The notes under the pieces were generated by a model. That model did no database searches and had not been told where the DNA came from. It saw only the letters and a program-made list of their open reading frames with translations. A stretch of DNA of 64,000 nt, from assembly GCF_002943425.1 (NCBI RefSeq), contig NZ_PTRA01000007.1:62001-126000 (forward strand), read 5' to 3'. Below, in pieces: positions 1 to 9,990 of the stretch (position 1 is the stretch's first letter; each line of letters starts with the position of its first letter). The position numbers and the translations under genes were made by a program. Origin of the DNA: Siphonobacter curvatus (GTDB lineage Bacteria; Bacteroidota; Bacteroidia; Cytophagales; Spirosomataceae).

Positions 1-1270
1 GAACAGACCGAACGTAAACACGTAATCCCCGATGTCAATCAGTGTCGGTGAGAACATCGCCCAGCTTGAAGGGATATAATCACGGTGCAGAGACGTTACA
101 ATAATTACGAAACGCTCAAACCACATACCAATGTTTACGACTACGGCTAAAGCAAATGTCCAAGTAATGCTACGACGGATGCCACGAATCCAGAACAGCT
201 GAGGCGTAACTACGTTACAGGTCATCATCGCCCAGTAAGCCCACCAGTAAGGTCCGGTAGCCCGGTTAATGAACGCGTATTGTTCGTAACTAACTCCTGA
301 ATATGCGGCAATAAAGAACTCCGTGATGTAAGCGATACCTACGATAGAACCCGTAACGGTGATGATTTTATTCATCGTCTCGATGTGCTCAATCGTAATG
401 TAATCTTGCAGTTTAAACGTCCAGCGTACAATCAGCAACAGGTTGTTTACCATGGCAAAACCTGAGAAGATAGCCCCTGCTACGAAGTACGGAGGGAAGA
501 TCGTCGTGTGCCAGCCTGGAATAACAGACGTAGCAAAGTCAAAAGATACGATCGTGTGTACCGAAAGTACCAGCGGTGTAGAAATACCAGCCAGGATCAG
601 CGATACATATTCGTAACGAGCCCAAGTTTTGGTATTTCCATTCCAGCCCATAGCAAGCAAGCCGTAGATGTATTTGGAAACTTTGCTTTTGGCACGGTCA
701 CGAATCGTAGCTAAATCTGGAATCAAACCTGCATACCAGAACAAGCAGGATACGGAGAAGTACGTTGAAATAGCAAATACGTCCCAAACCAGAGGTGAGT
801 TAAAGTTTACCCACAAAGAACCGTACGTATTAGGAATAGGGATACACCAGTAAGCTAACCAAGCCCGACCGGCGTGCATTAAGATGAAGCTAGCGGCACA
901 AATAACGGCGAAGATCGTCATGGCCTCGGCTGCCCGGTTAACGGACGTCCGCCACTTTTGACGGAACAGCAAAAGAATCGCCGAAATCAGCGTACCTGCG
1001 TGACCAATACCTACCCACCATACGAAGTTGGTAATGTCCCAGGCCCAACCAACGGTTTTATTCAAACCCCAGTTACCCAAACCATCCCACCAAGTCCAGA
1101 ATACCGAAACCGTACCCACGGCTAAAACCAGCGAGGAAATAGCGAAAACGATCTTCCACGAGGTAGTCGGTTTTCCTTCTACCTGCCGGCATACGTCCTC
1201 GGTAATGTCGTGGTAGGATTTTCCACCTGTCACCAAAGGAGGCCTTACAACAGCACTGACGTGTGACATA
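1..1270 (-). CDS. actC: Alternative complex III integral membrane subunit ActC (NrfD/PsrC family), C-terminus outside window
   Basis: Quinol-binding membrane subunit of alternative complex III, which oxidises menaquinol and passes electrons towards a terminal oxidase. The reading frame opens at ATG 1268-1270 (MSHVSAVVRPPLVTGGKSYH) and stays open to the window edge, about 423 codons, so the 3' end is missing. The translation is a chain of hydrophobic helices with many Trp and Gly residues, e.g. WAWDITNFVWWVGIGHAGT followed by HAGRAWLAYW, typical of NrfD-like proteins. It lies 81 bp downstream of actB on the same strand, the standard actA-actB-actC order. The rest of the operon (actD, actE, actF and probably the oxidase) would lie to the left of position 1. 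Identification by family pattern and context is strong. Confidence 0.93.
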
Positions 1271-1351
1271 TTTCTAAATTTTCAGAGTTTCTATTGAATA
1301 ATATAATCCCTTCTGACGGGCCGAAACTCGTCAGAAGGGATGAGAAATCGG

Positions 1352-4300
1352 TTACGCGTGTTCTTTTACTTTTTTATGCTCGTGACCTTCTCCGTGACCT
1401 TGCTCTTTTTTGTTAGGAGCTACGGAATCGGCGAAATCTTTGTTACGTACTTTCGTCAGATAACTGATTTGGGGCAATACGTTGATTTCTTCCAGCATGG
1501 TAAAGGCACGTCCCTCTTTTTCTACCGCCAGCAGTTGAGAAATGTTACTTTCCGGATTGTTCATGTCACCAAAAACAATCGCTCCTGTGGGGCAAGATTG
1601 CGAACAAGCCACCTGTACTTCATTCGCGTAAGGTCTGCGACGCTCTTTCTTCGCTGCCAGTTTGGTAGCTTGGATACGCTGTACGCAGAAAGAACATTTT
1701 TCCATTACCCCACGGCTACGAACCGTAACTTCAGGGTTGATGACCATTTTACCCAGGTCATTGTTGAAGTGGTAAGGGAAACGATCTTCGTCAAAATATT
1801 TGAACCAGTTAAACCGGCGTACTTTATACGGACAGTTGTTGGCACAGTAACGCGTACCGATACAACGGTTGTAAGTCATTTGGTTCAGACCCTCGTTGCT
1901 GTGCGTGGTAGCCAATACCGGACATACCGTTTCGCAGGGAGCATTCGAGCAGTGCTGGCACAGCATGGGCTGGAATACAACTTCTGGATTTTCAGCCGCT
2001 GATTCCAACGTTTTCAATTCCTGGAATACGCCTTCGTCTTCCGTGGGTTGTACCGATGAATAGTAACGGTCAATGCGAATCCAGTGCATTTCACGACGCA
2101 TTACTACTTCTTTACGACCAACTACCGGTACGTTGTTTTCCGCCTGGCAACTTACTACGCAAGAACCACAACCGGTACACAGGTTCAGGTCAATGACCAT
2201 TCCCCAGCTGTGATTTTGTTTTTCGTGACCATTCCAGAGCGAAATGTCGCCAGGACTTTTGCTTCCTTCGGAGGTAGCAATTTTCGGTTGGAACCGTCCT
2301 GCTTTAACATTCTCCTGATATTGAGCCAGTACCGTTTCCTGTACCACAGACTCACGAGCCATAACGGTGTTGTGCGTCTGCGTTTGAGCAATACCCCACT
2401 TATAGGTTTTACCCGTTGGCGTTACTTTAATTTCAGCACCCGCTGAGTTAATCCAAGGATAAATGTTTTTACCAACACCATCCGCTGCTTTACCCGCTTT
2501 TTGACGACCGTATCCAATCGCGATACCAACCGTATCAACCGTTTGGCCGGGCTGAATTAATACGGGAAGTTCGATGGCTTCTTTACCAGCGATCTCCAGC
2601 GTTACCAGATCATTCTGAGCTACACCCAGTTTATCCGCCGTTCTCTGCGAAATCGCAGCGTAGTTATCCCACGTAGCTTTCGAAATCGGATCGGGACATT
2701 CCTGTAACCAGGGGTTGTTGGCTTGTGAACCCGTACCCATGGAAACTTTTTCATACGGCATGAATTCGATCACCGTAGAAGAAGCTTTGTAGGCACCGCT
2801 GATTTTGCCCAAGGCCGTCAGCAGGTCTGACGTTACTGCCGGAGCAGCAGCCGTTGTACCTTTAGCGGGTTCGAATACCCCTTCGTACAAGGCTTTGTTC
2901 CAGGCTTCTTTACTTCCAGTTTTCAGGATGTTAGTCGCCCAGTTTTTCGTCAGAAACTCGTAGTAATCAGCGTTCTGTCCAGCCCAGGTTAATAAAGAAG
3001 ACTGAGCCTGACGCGTACTGAAGATCGTTGAAATCGTCGGCTGAATGATCGAGTAGAAACCAGGTTTGGGTTCTGCATCACCCCATGATTCCAGGAAATG
3101 AGAATCTGGAGCAACGTACTGACACAGCGAAGCCGTTTCATCAGCCCGATCCGCAAACGATACGCTTACCTTCGCCCGTGAAAGAGCATCGGCGATTTCT
3201 TTGCCGCGGGGGCTATCGTATACTGGGTTAGCACCGTAGAAGATTACCGCGTCAACCTGTCCACCTTTCAATTCATTAACAAACGTATTGAAAGCGGCAT
3301 CGTCACCTTGTTTGTAGTTGCTCGTACCGGCAATCGTCGTACCGTAGTTACCTAAAACCTTGTTGATTTCAGCCACTACTGTTTGTACGTTCGGATCATT
3401 TGAACCCGACACAACTAAGGTCGTACCCGGAGCAGCTGCTTTCAGATCTTTTGCTGCTTTTTCAAGGAATTCAATTTTCACATCGGCCGTGCTGGCTGAA
3501 CCACCTACCAGACGCAGCAGCGTAGAAGCTACTAATCCGGATTGAGAAGGTTTCACCCGTCCACGGTAATCAGCATTGGAAGACGTCAACGTCATCAGCG
3601 TACTAAAATCGTAGTGACGTGACATTTGCTTATTGCCATTTTTCGCCGAAGAAAGACGACGACCTACGGCCCACTGCTTCGAGAATTCATCCGGAGAAAT
3701 CCAGCTACCCAGGAAGTCAGCGTCTAAGCTTACGATTACTTTCGCTTTGCTGAAATCAAAAGCGGGTAATTGGCCACCGTGTACCTGCGTGAGTCCGTAT
3801 GCCGAGTTCGGATCATACGACACGTGTACCGTTGAAGGATATTTCGCCTTGAACGTTTCGATAACGGCTTTCGTAGTCGGACTTAAAATCGTGTTGGATA
3901 CAATCCGGATATTGCGAGCAGAGGCTAAAGCCGCTACTACTTCTTTATCCAAAGCATCCCACTCAATTTTCTTGCCCCCCTTTTGGGCCTCTTTTAGCTT
4001 CTCATTGTCGTATAAACTCAATACGGAAGCCTGTACACGCGTACCGGTTCCGCCTTGGGATACACTTGAATTCGGGTTACCTTCAATTTTGATGGGTCGT
4101 CCTTCGCGAGTTTTTACCAGGATGGCACTGTAATCACCCCCATCTACATACGAAGAAGCGTACCAGTTCGCAATACCGGGCTCAACGTCTGAAGGTTTAT
4201 TTAAATAAGGAATGACTTTCCGTACGGGAGCTTCGCAGGCAGCCAGCGAAACCGCTGCTACGCCAAAGCCCAACATTTTCAGGAAGTCACGGCGGTAGGT

Positions 4301-4459
4301 TCCTCCTCCGTCGGTAATGTCTGATGAATCAGCAAATTCGCGATGAGCGTTTTTTACGAACTCGGGATCGTTTCGTAACTCCTCAATTCCTCGCCAGTAT
4401 CGCTTCGTAGTATTTTCCATTCTCTTAGAAAAACTCGTGTTGGGAAAGGCGGCTTCCAA
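1352..4459 (-). CDS. actB: Alternative complex III iron-sulfur/molybdopterin-like subunit ActB
   Basis: Large peripheral subunit of alternative complex III, 1035 aa. Residues about 55-77 carry a twin-arginine-like motif (YRRDFLK), a hydrophobic stretch and a lipobox-like LAACEAP, so the protein is probably Tat-exported and lipid-anchored. The first 700 or so residues resemble a molybdopterin oxidoreductase fold, which in this family holds no molybdenum cofactor. From about residue 760 onward come the ferredoxin-like cysteine groups: CTGCGSCVVSC, CQHCSNAPCETVC, CIGTRYCANNC, and CSFC with a distal CSQSC, enough ligands for four Fe-S clusters. The gene lies 19 bp after actA and before actC. The length matches fused B1+B2 ActB proteins of Bacteroidota. 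Confidence 0.95.
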   Translation of the reverse strand: MEAAFPNTSFSKRMENTTKRYWRGIEELRNDPEFVKNAHREFADSSDITDGGGTYRRDFLKMLGFGVAAVSLAACEAPVRKVIPYLNKPSDVEPGIANWYASSYVDGGDYSAILVKTREGRPIKIEGNPNSSVSQGGTGTRVQASVLSLYDNEKLKEAQKGGKKIEWDALDKEVVAALASARNIRIVSNTILSPTTKAVIETFKAKYPSTVHVSYDPNSAYGLTQVHGGQLPAFDFSKAKVIVSLDADFLGSWISPDEFSKQWAVGRRLSSAKNGNKQMSRHYDFSTLMTLTSSNADYRGRVKPSQSGLVASTLLRLVGGSASTADVKIEFLEKAAKDLKAAAPGTTLVVSGSNDPNVQTVVAEINKVLGNYGTTIAGTSNYKQGDDAAFNTFVNELKGGQVDAVIFYGANPVYDSPRGKEIADALSRAKVSVSFADRADETASLCQYVAPDSHFLESWGDAEPKPGFYSIIQPTISTIFSTRQAQSSLLTWAGQNADYYEFLTKNWATNILKTGSKEAWNKALYEGVFEPAKGTTAAAPAVTSDLLTALGKISGAYKASSTVIEFMPYEKVSMGTGSQANNPWLQECPDPISKATWDNYAAISQRTADKLGVAQNDLVTLEIAGKEAIELPVLIQPGQTVDTVGIAIGYGRQKAGKAADGVGKNIYPWINSAGAEIKVTPTGKTYKWGIAQTQTHNTVMARESVVQETVLAQYQENVKAGRFQPKIATSEGSKSPGDISLWNGHEKQNHSWGMVIDLNLCTGCGSCVVSCQAENNVPVVGRKEVVMRREMHWIRIDRYYSSVQPTEDEGVFQELKTLESAAENPEVVFQPMLCQHCSNAPCETVCPVLATTHSNEGLNQMTYNRCIGTRYCANNCPYKVRRFNWFKYFDEDRFPYHFNNDLGKMVINPEVTVRSRGVMEKCSFCVQRIQATKLAAKKERRRPYANEVQVACSQSCPTGAIVFGDMNNPESNISQLLAVEKEGRAFTMLEEINVLPQISYLTKVRNKDFADSVAPNKKEQGHGEGHEHKKVKEHA

Positions 4460-4478
4460 AGAAAGCCGCCCTGTTATA

Positions 4479-5720
4479 TTAATAGTGGCACTTCGAGCAT
4501 TCCAGCCCTCCGATGTCAGCCACTTTCATGTCTTTCACGCCTTCTTTTTTGTGAATCTCAACCAGTTTGTCATAGTACTGGTTGTCTTTTGCATTCACAC
4601 TGGTTTTCCGGTGACAATCGATACACCAGCCCATCGTCAGCGTAGAGCGTTGCTCGATCACTTCCATCTTCTCCACTTCACCGTGGCACTGCTGACATTG
4701 CAGACCGCCCACGTTGACGTGTTGAGAGTGATTGAAGTAGGCCAGATCTGGCAAGTTGTGCACGCGAATCCACTCGATAGGTTGATCTTTCTCGATAGCC
4801 CGGTAAATTTTCTGAATTTCAGGGGAAGAAGTTTTTACGGCGTTGTGGCAGTTCATACAAATATTCGGGGAAGGAATATTCGCCTGCTTTCCTTTGTTAA
4901 CGCCGGTATGGCAGTAGTTACAGTCGATCTTGTACTCACCTGCGTGCAACTTGTGCGAAAACGCGATGGGTTGCTTAGGAGCATAGCCCTGGTGGATACC
5001 AATCCCGTACATACCATCGATGCTTACTTTACCCGCTAAAAGGACGAATAAAAGCAGAGCTCCCGTACGGAAAGCGGGGCTGTTACCCAGTTTACCGGTG
5101 CTTTCTTTCAGACGAGCGAAGAAAGGAATCTTCTGAGCTTCGGGTGAAGAAGGATCTACGGTAGCCAGACGACTCAATACGGTCAGAATACCGAAGAGAG
5201 CAATCAGCATCAGAATCATGACGACCAGCAGAGCCACCAACACCACGCCAAAGAAGCCGGATGACTGCTCGCCACCACCACTTTGGGCTACTTGTTGCTG
5301 ACCACCCTGATCAGGTCCCGCAGCTTTGTCACCACCACCTTTGTTCGATTGTTCTACGTAAGCCAGAATGCTCTTGATATCGTCATCGGAAAGACTTCCG
5401 AACGCCGTCATCATGATGGGCTTGTACTGATCGTAAAGCTTCGTTGCTTGTTCATCACCACTGGCCACCATTCCAGCGGGATTCTTGATCCATTTAATCA
5501 ACCAGGCTTCATCATGCCGTTCGTTGACACCTTTTAAACCAGGGCCGATTAGCTTATCTGCTCCCACACTGTGACAGGAGGCACAGTTGTTAGTGAAGAG
5601 CTGTTCGCCTTTTGCGGGATCCTGTGCAAAGCCGGACGTGCTACTCCACATCGTCAGGATGATAGCCGTTGCGGTCCCGAAGAAGTAGCTAAGTGCTCGT
5701 TTGATCATAATACTTTTCAA
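4479..5720 (-). CDS. actA: Multiheme cytochrome c subunit ActA with an extra N-terminal monoheme domain
   Basis: Electron-accepting cytochrome subunit of alternative complex III, 413 aa. An N-terminal signal sequence is followed by a small class I cytochrome c domain with CASCH at residues 46-50. A Gly/Gln-rich linker and two membrane segments (about 155-190 and 215-235) follow. The C-terminal domain has five more heme motifs: CNYCH, CMNCH, CQQCH, CIDCH and CSKCH, the last ending at the C-terminus. So there are six CxxCH sites: the usual pentaheme ActA plus one fused monoheme domain. An internal Met at residue 5 (position 5708) is an alternative start. It is the first gene of the operon, behind the promoter at 5768-5798. 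Confidence 0.93.
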   Translation of the reverse strand: MKSIMIKRALSYFFGTATAIILTMWSSTSGFAQDPAKGEQLFTNNCASCHSVGADKLIGPGLKGVNERHDEAWLIKWIKNPAGMVASGDEQATKLYDQYKPIMMTAFGSLSDDDIKSILAYVEQSNKGGGDKAAGPDQGGQQQVAQSGGGEQSSGFFGVVLVALLVVMILMLIALFGILTVLSRLATVDPSSPEAQKIPFFARLKESTGKLGNSPAFRTGALLLFVLLAGKVSIDGMYGIGIHQGYAPKQPIAFSHKLHAGEYKIDCNYCHTGVNKGKQANIPSPNICMNCHNAVKTSSPEIQKIYRAIEKDQPIEWIRVHNLPDLAYFNHSQHVNVGGLQCQQCHGEVEKMEVIEQRSTLTMGWCIDCHRKTSVNAKDNQYYDKLVEIHKKEGVKDMKVADIGGLECSKCHY

Positions 5721-5767
5721 CTTTTATTTTCAGTACGGGATGCCCGTATAGACCCATTCCGGGCTCA

Positions 5768-5798
5768 CAAAACTACAATCGGATCGTTGTTCTTCAAA
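5768..5798 (-). promoter_or_regulatory. Predicted primary-sigma promoter of the act operon
   Basis: Read on the minus strand, TTTG (5798-5795), exactly 19 bases, then TAGTTTTG (5775-5768) match the Bacteroidota -33/-7 pattern TTTG-N19-TAnnTTTG. The start of transcription would be near 5761, about 40 bases before the actA start codon. The rest of the gap to the Fur-family gene (5799-6009) shows only AT-rich sequence. Confidence 0.75.
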
Positions 5799-6027
5799 CT
5801 CAAGAATTTTCCCGAACGTCAAAACAAGGAGAAAAATATTTATTTAAATTCTTTCTAAATAATCTCAAAAACCTTTCTGTCGCTTTCCACTCTTTCTGCT
5901 CATCTTATCGCCCACTTCTGTTCGACCTCAAAAAAATCATTCTAGCTTTAGTACTGATATTCAAAGGATTGTAGCCTTTTAATCAACCATTTTCTAGTTT
6001 ATAGTCAACTTATTCCCCGAATAAAAC

Positions 6028-6058
6028 AAATACTCCCGGCTTTCGACCGGGAGTATTT
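6028..6058 (-). terminator. Intrinsic terminator downstream of the Fur-family gene
   Basis: A perfect 12-bp inverted repeat (6028-6039 and 6047-6058, loop of 7) with a GC-rich core CTCCCGG. On the minus strand it is followed by TTGTTTTAT. It lies 18 bases after the stop codon of the Fur-family gene. Confidence 0.8.
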
Positions 6059-6076
6059 ACCATACCGTTTAAGAAA

Positions 6077-6502
6077 TTAAGACTTGCAAGCCGGGCAGGT
6101 ACCCTGTACCAGAAGATTGATTTCCTGACGTTTATATCCTTCGGGTAAATCCAAAGCTGGAATACGAACTTCATCCAGACAGGTCGTTTGTCCACAACCC
6201 AGGCACTTGAAGTGTACGTGGTCATGATGATGCTCATGATCTTCTGCCTGACAGTCGGAGCGACACATGGCGTACTTGACGGTACCTTCATCATCGAGTA
6301 CTTTGTGAATGATTCCCTTATCCAGAAATGTCTTCAGGGTTCGGTAAATGGTTACCCGATCAAAGCGTTCCTGCAATTCGTTTTCCAGACCTCCGTGCGA
6401 GAGGGCGAAATTCTTATTATAAAACAAATCCAGTACTTCTTCCCGAGCCTCCGTATGGCGAAGGCCATGCTGTTTGAGCGTAATCGGCACGAGTCTATTC
6501 AT
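6077..6502 (-). CDS. Fur-family metal-dependent transcriptional repressor
   Basis: 141 aa, the usual Fur/Zur/PerR length. The N-terminal winged-helix region contains the family's recognition segment (RVTIYRTLKTFLDKGI). A His-rich metal site (HEHHHDHVHF) is followed by CLGCG, and a second cysteine pair, CPAC, ends the protein, giving the two CxxC structural zinc pairs. Whether it senses iron, zinc or peroxide cannot be decided from sequence alone; the His-rich stretch is compatible with Zur or Fur. It is an isolated gene with its own terminator, and no clear Fur box was identified in the neighbourhood. Confidence 0.9.
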   Translation of the reverse strand: MNRLVPITLKQHGLRHTEAREEVLDLFYNKNFALSHGGLENELQERFDRVTIYRTLKTFLDKGIIHKVLDDEGTVKYAMCRSDCQAEDHEHHHDHVHFKCLGCGQTTCLDEVRIPALDLPEGYKRQEINLLVQGTCPACKS

Positions 6503-6550
6503 ACGAATGTATTAATAAGGTTCCAATGACCGGGTTTCCAGTCCGAAACG

Positions 6551-8368
6551 TTAGTTCGAATTTACGGCATTTTCAAACTGCAACTTCACGAGTCCGCTGT
6601 ATAAACCTTCTTCCATCAGCGATAATTCCTCGTGCGTTCCTTGTTCAATGATTTCTCCCTGCTGGAGTACATAAATCTGATCGACGTTGCGAATGGTAGC
6701 CAATCGGTGGGCAATGATGATCGTCGTGCGGTTTTCCATCAATCGATCCAACGCATCCTGCACGAGTTTTTCTGATTCAGCATCGAGGGAAGAAGTGGCT
6801 TCATCCAGAATCAGAATAGCCGGATCTTTTAAAATGGCCCGGGCAATGGCGATGCGTTGCCGCTGTCCACCCGAAAGCTTCACGCCCCGCTCCCCAACGA
6901 GCGTATTAAATCCTTCGGGGAATGAAGTAATGAAGTCATACGCATTGGCCTTGCGAGCCGCATCCACAATTTCCTGATCCGTAGCTCCGGGACGACCGTA
7001 TTCGATGTTTTCCCGAATGGTTCCGCCAAACAGCATTACCTCCTGCGGCACTACCGCCATGTGGCTCCGGTATCCTGGAATGGAATACTGCTGAATGGGC
7101 TGGCCATCCACCAGGATCTGACCACTCTGTGGCGTATAATACCGCATCAATAATTGTACAATCGTCGATTTACCAGCTCCGGAATACCCTACCAAAGCAA
7201 TTTTTTCGCCACGGTGTACTTGTAAATTGATCTTCTTGAGTACCTGAATATCGGGGCGGGACGGATAATTGAACTCCACATTGCGGAATTCAATGGTACC
7301 TTCCAAATCTACTTTCGTCAGGGCTCCCGTCTGTTCGGTTTCTACTTCCGATTTCTCTTCGAGAATTTCCAGAATCCGTTCCGAAGCTCCAATGGTTTTC
7401 TGTACCTGGGCGTACATATCACCTAGTCCACCCACCGATCCACCAATAAAAGCGGTATATAATACAAAGCCGAAGAGATCGGCCATAATCATCTCACCGT
7501 TGAGTACCAGTGTTGCTCCGTACCACACGACTCCGATAATTCCACCAAACAGCGTAAAAATCAGAAAGGAGACAAAACCACCGCGGTACATGGATGCCTT
7601 CAGAGCAATCGCTACGCCCCGATCCAGAGCCGTCGTGTATCGTTTTACTTCCAGGGGTTCGTTTGTAAAGGCTTTTACGATATTAATGGATTGTAACGTT
7701 TCCTCGACCACCACATTCGCCGCCGCCAGTTGATCCTGGGCCTGCTTGGACATTTTACGAATGAACTTGCCAAAAACCATCGCCGCGACAATTAGAATGG
7801 GGAACGTCGCCAGCATAAATAAGGTAAGCTTCCAGGAAATCGTAACAATAATAAAGATACCGATCACCAGCGTAGCTACGCCCCGTAGCAATTCGGCCAG
7901 TGTAATGGTTAGTACATCCTGCAACTGTGAAACATCGGAAGTCATGCGGCTCATCAACTCCCCTACCCGACGCTGTTCGAAGAAACGAATGGGTAAGGTA
8001 ACCACCTTCGAGTACAGATTCTTGCGTACATCGGCCATTGATCGCTCACTGACGCGGGTAAAGAAATAGATACGAGCAAACGAAAAAATCGCCTGTCCTA
8101 CCAGTACCGCAAACAAAGCCAACAATACCTGATTGAGCGTAAACTGCGATTTCTTCTCCAGTACTGCTACAATCTCCCGAATCATCAGCGGGAAAGCCAT
8201 CATCGTCAATTGCGAGAGGGCCAGGAAAATCAATCCAATAATGAACAGGCCCTTGTACGGCTTGACAAAACGGAATACGTGTAATGTTTTATTTAAACCC
8301 GCCCGGTTTACTTTTTTCTTGTCTTCAGCAGCGGGCTCTTCGCCAAAGGAACTTTGCCGTTTAGCCAT
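6551..8368 (-). CDS. ABC transporter, fused permease and ATPase (MsbA-like exporter family)
   Basis: 605 aa half-transporter: six membrane helices in about the first 340 residues, then a nucleotide-binding domain with Walker A GYSGAGKST (near 395), signature LSGGQRQRIAIARA (near 495), Walker B ILILDEATSS (near 520) and the H-loop IIAHRLATI. It would work as a homodimer exporting a hydrophobic substrate such as a lipid, lipopeptide or drug. Members of this group are often labelled MsbA, but the substrate cannot be told from sequence. No exporter accessory gene is adjacent. Confidence 0.92.
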   Translation of the reverse strand: MAKRQSSFGEEPAAEDKKKVNRAGLNKTLHVFRFVKPYKGLFIIGLIFLALSQLTMMAFPLMIREIVAVLEKKSQFTLNQVLLALFAVLVGQAIFSFARIYFFTRVSERSMADVRKNLYSKVVTLPIRFFEQRRVGELMSRMTSDVSQLQDVLTITLAELLRGVATLVIGIFIIVTISWKLTLFMLATFPILIVAAMVFGKFIRKMSKQAQDQLAAANVVVEETLQSINIVKAFTNEPLEVKRYTTALDRGVAIALKASMYRGGFVSFLIFTLFGGIIGVVWYGATLVLNGEMIMADLFGFVLYTAFIGGSVGGLGDMYAQVQKTIGASERILEILEEKSEVETEQTGALTKVDLEGTIEFRNVEFNYPSRPDIQVLKKINLQVHRGEKIALVGYSGAGKSTIVQLLMRYYTPQSGQILVDGQPIQQYSIPGYRSHMAVVPQEVMLFGGTIRENIEYGRPGATDQEIVDAARKANAYDFITSFPEGFNTLVGERGVKLSGGQRQRIAIARAILKDPAILILDEATSSLDAESEKLVQDALDRLMENRTTIIIAHRLATIRNVDQIYVLQQGEIIEQGTHEELSLMEEGLYSGLVKLQFENAVNSN

Positions 8369-8456
8369 AAGGAGTAGTGATGCAAAACGCTAGGAGTGAT
8401 CTAAGCCCTCTCAGCGATCTATAGAGTATGTGTAAATGAGACGGTAGTAATCGTTC

Positions 8457-8900
8457 TTAGCGGTTGGTCGCAAAGCGGAGCATGTTTTCCAATACTGCTA
8501 CGGGAGCTTTCCCCGTACGCTGTTCCCAGGCAGCCCAGTCGGCCATGAGTGGACGCCGGCCCTGCACCTGAGCAAAAAGCCGTTCAATCAAATCTTTGAC
8601 GTTTTCACTCGGCATCCAGTAGTCTTTCTCGGCATTGTCGGAAGGGTTCAGTCCAAAACCAGGATGTTCGGATAAATACCAACCCAATTCTGAGTACAGT
8701 TTTCGAACCAGCGATTCATCGTAACCCCGATTCACCAGGTCCTGTATAAAAGAAGCCTCATCGAGTGACGGGCGTTCGGCCGTTAACTTTTTCAGGCGAC
8801 CTTCCCGCAGGGACTCTCCCTGCGAAAGCGTAACGATAAAGAAGACAATACCGCCCAGTCCTAATAATACAACAAAAGCAAAAACAAACAGTATAACCAT
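8457..8900 (-). CDS. Hypothetical membrane-anchored protein
   Basis: 147 aa. One strongly hydrophobic N-terminal segment (residues about 2-25, VILFVFAFVVLLGLGGIVFF) is followed by a charged soluble region with Trp-rich patches (YWMPSENV, WAAWEQRTG). I do not recognise a family. It is probably an inner-membrane protein with a cytoplasmic or periplasmic helical tail. It lies between the ABC exporter and gldB on the same strand with gaps of 88 and 64 bases. Confidence 0.7.
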   Translation of the reverse strand: MVILFVFAFVVLLGLGGIVFFIVTLSQGESLREGRLKKLTAERPSLDEASFIQDLVNRGYDESLVRKLYSELGWYLSEHPGFGLNPSDNAEKDYWMPSENVKDLIERLFAQVQGRRPLMADWAAWEQRTGKAPVAVLENMLRFATNR

Positions 8901-8964
8901 ACATGTGGCTACTCATCCTTTCTGATGGAATAAATAGCTTTATTGGATAAGGTAAAAAAAAAAT

Positions 8965-9990
8965 TTATTGTTCCGTCTGGCCCCGGTATTTCGAAGCTTC
9001 CAGTATTTGCCGGGCGTTTGTATTCGTCATGAATTCCTTCAGAGAAACGTCCGGGTTGTTATCCTGATAATAGCGAACGATTTTCCAGCCCAGCCAACGC
9101 CCAATACTGCCCGGGCAACGCGGCCCAATCTCCGGCGTTTGCGGGCGATCACCCAGGTAGCGGATTTTCTTATTCGGGTTGGTCTCGTATAAAAGTTTTT
9201 CGTCGATAAAATGTCCCCATACTAAATCCTGAGCTATTTCAGTTTCTGCGAGTTGCTTCCCAGTGTACCCAATCAGCAAACTATCGGGCGTCTGGGGAAG
9301 CATCGTTTGAGCAAACAAGTATCCTTTTCCGTAGTTAATCATTTCTGCAAGCAGCGTACGATCCTTCGGATCACTCTTTACGTAAGGTTCTGAAGCGATG
9401 AACAACATTTGCGGGACCAGGGCCTGGGGCGTGTATCGCCAGAGCTGGTAGGCGTATACGTCAGGCCGATACTTAGCTTTAGAACCCATGAAGTAATCAA
9501 TGCCAATGACCAGTACGCTGTCACTGACCATCAGATCGGGGCCCATGAAACCAGTAAAAACCAGTTGCACGCGTGGCGTTCGGAACTTGGGATCGTAGGC
9601 CTTCATGTTCCGAAAAGCGGTACGCAGATCGGCCTGTAGGGGCTGGAAGTTTTGAAAACTTTCCTGAGCCTGTTTATAAAATTCCCGTAGGCTTGGTTCG
9701 TTTACTCTCCGGTGCAGTTCGGTAACGAGCTGATTGCGATCCTGGAACTCATTTTTCGGGAAATAGTTGTTTACAAAACCGGGATGCGTATCCAGCCAGT
9801 GCTTGACCTCTTCCTTAGAAGAGCAGGCAAAAAGTGAAGAATCCAGCCGTTCGATCGCTAAATGAATCTGGATGGTATCGGCTCCGGGCAGCGTTTTTAG
9901 CGTATGCTGACCTGACTCTGTAGACGACTCACACGCGGCAAAAGTACCCAAGATTCCAGCCAAGAAGCTGATAATCAAAATTTTTCTCAT
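8965..9990 (-). CDS. gldB: Gliding motility lipoprotein GldB-like
   Basis: About 341 aa from the ATG at 9988-9990. The N-terminus MRKILIISFLAGILGTFAACES is a lipoprotein signal with lipobox FAAC. The body matches GldB-type proteins (IERLDSSLF near the start, an aminopeptidase-like fold in the family, conserved GYLFAQTMLP and WGHFIDEKLLYETN). GldB is needed for gliding and type IX secretion in Flavobacterium. The frame extends upstream to 10074, but those residues lack signal character, and a -7 promoter element at 10015-10022 supports the internal start. The start codon overlaps the start codon of the divergent gene at 9989. Confidence 0.85.
   Translation of the reverse strand: MRKILIISFLAGILGTFAACESSTESGQHTLKTLPGADTIQIHLAIERLDSSLFACSSKEEVKHWLDTHPGFVNNYFPKNEFQDRNQLVTELHRRVNEPSLREFYKQAQESFQNFQPLQADLRTAFRNMKAYDPKFRTPRVQLVFTGFMGPDLMVSDSVLVIGIDYFMGSKAKYRPDVYAYQLWRYTPQALVPQMLFIASEPYVKSDPKDRTLLAEMINYGKGYLFAQTMLPQTPDSLLIGYTGKQLAETEIAQDLVWGHFIDEKLLYETNPNKKIRYLGDRPQTPEIGPRCPGSIGRWLGWKIVRYYQDNNPDVSLKEFMTNTNARQILEASKYRGQTEQ

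Noticed and set aside
1340-2002. 220-codon plus-strand ORF inside actB
   Set aside because: It is antisense to the highly conserved Fe-S domain of actB; the same holds for the other long opposite-strand frames, e.g. 15729-16547, 43936-44745 and 56184-57182.
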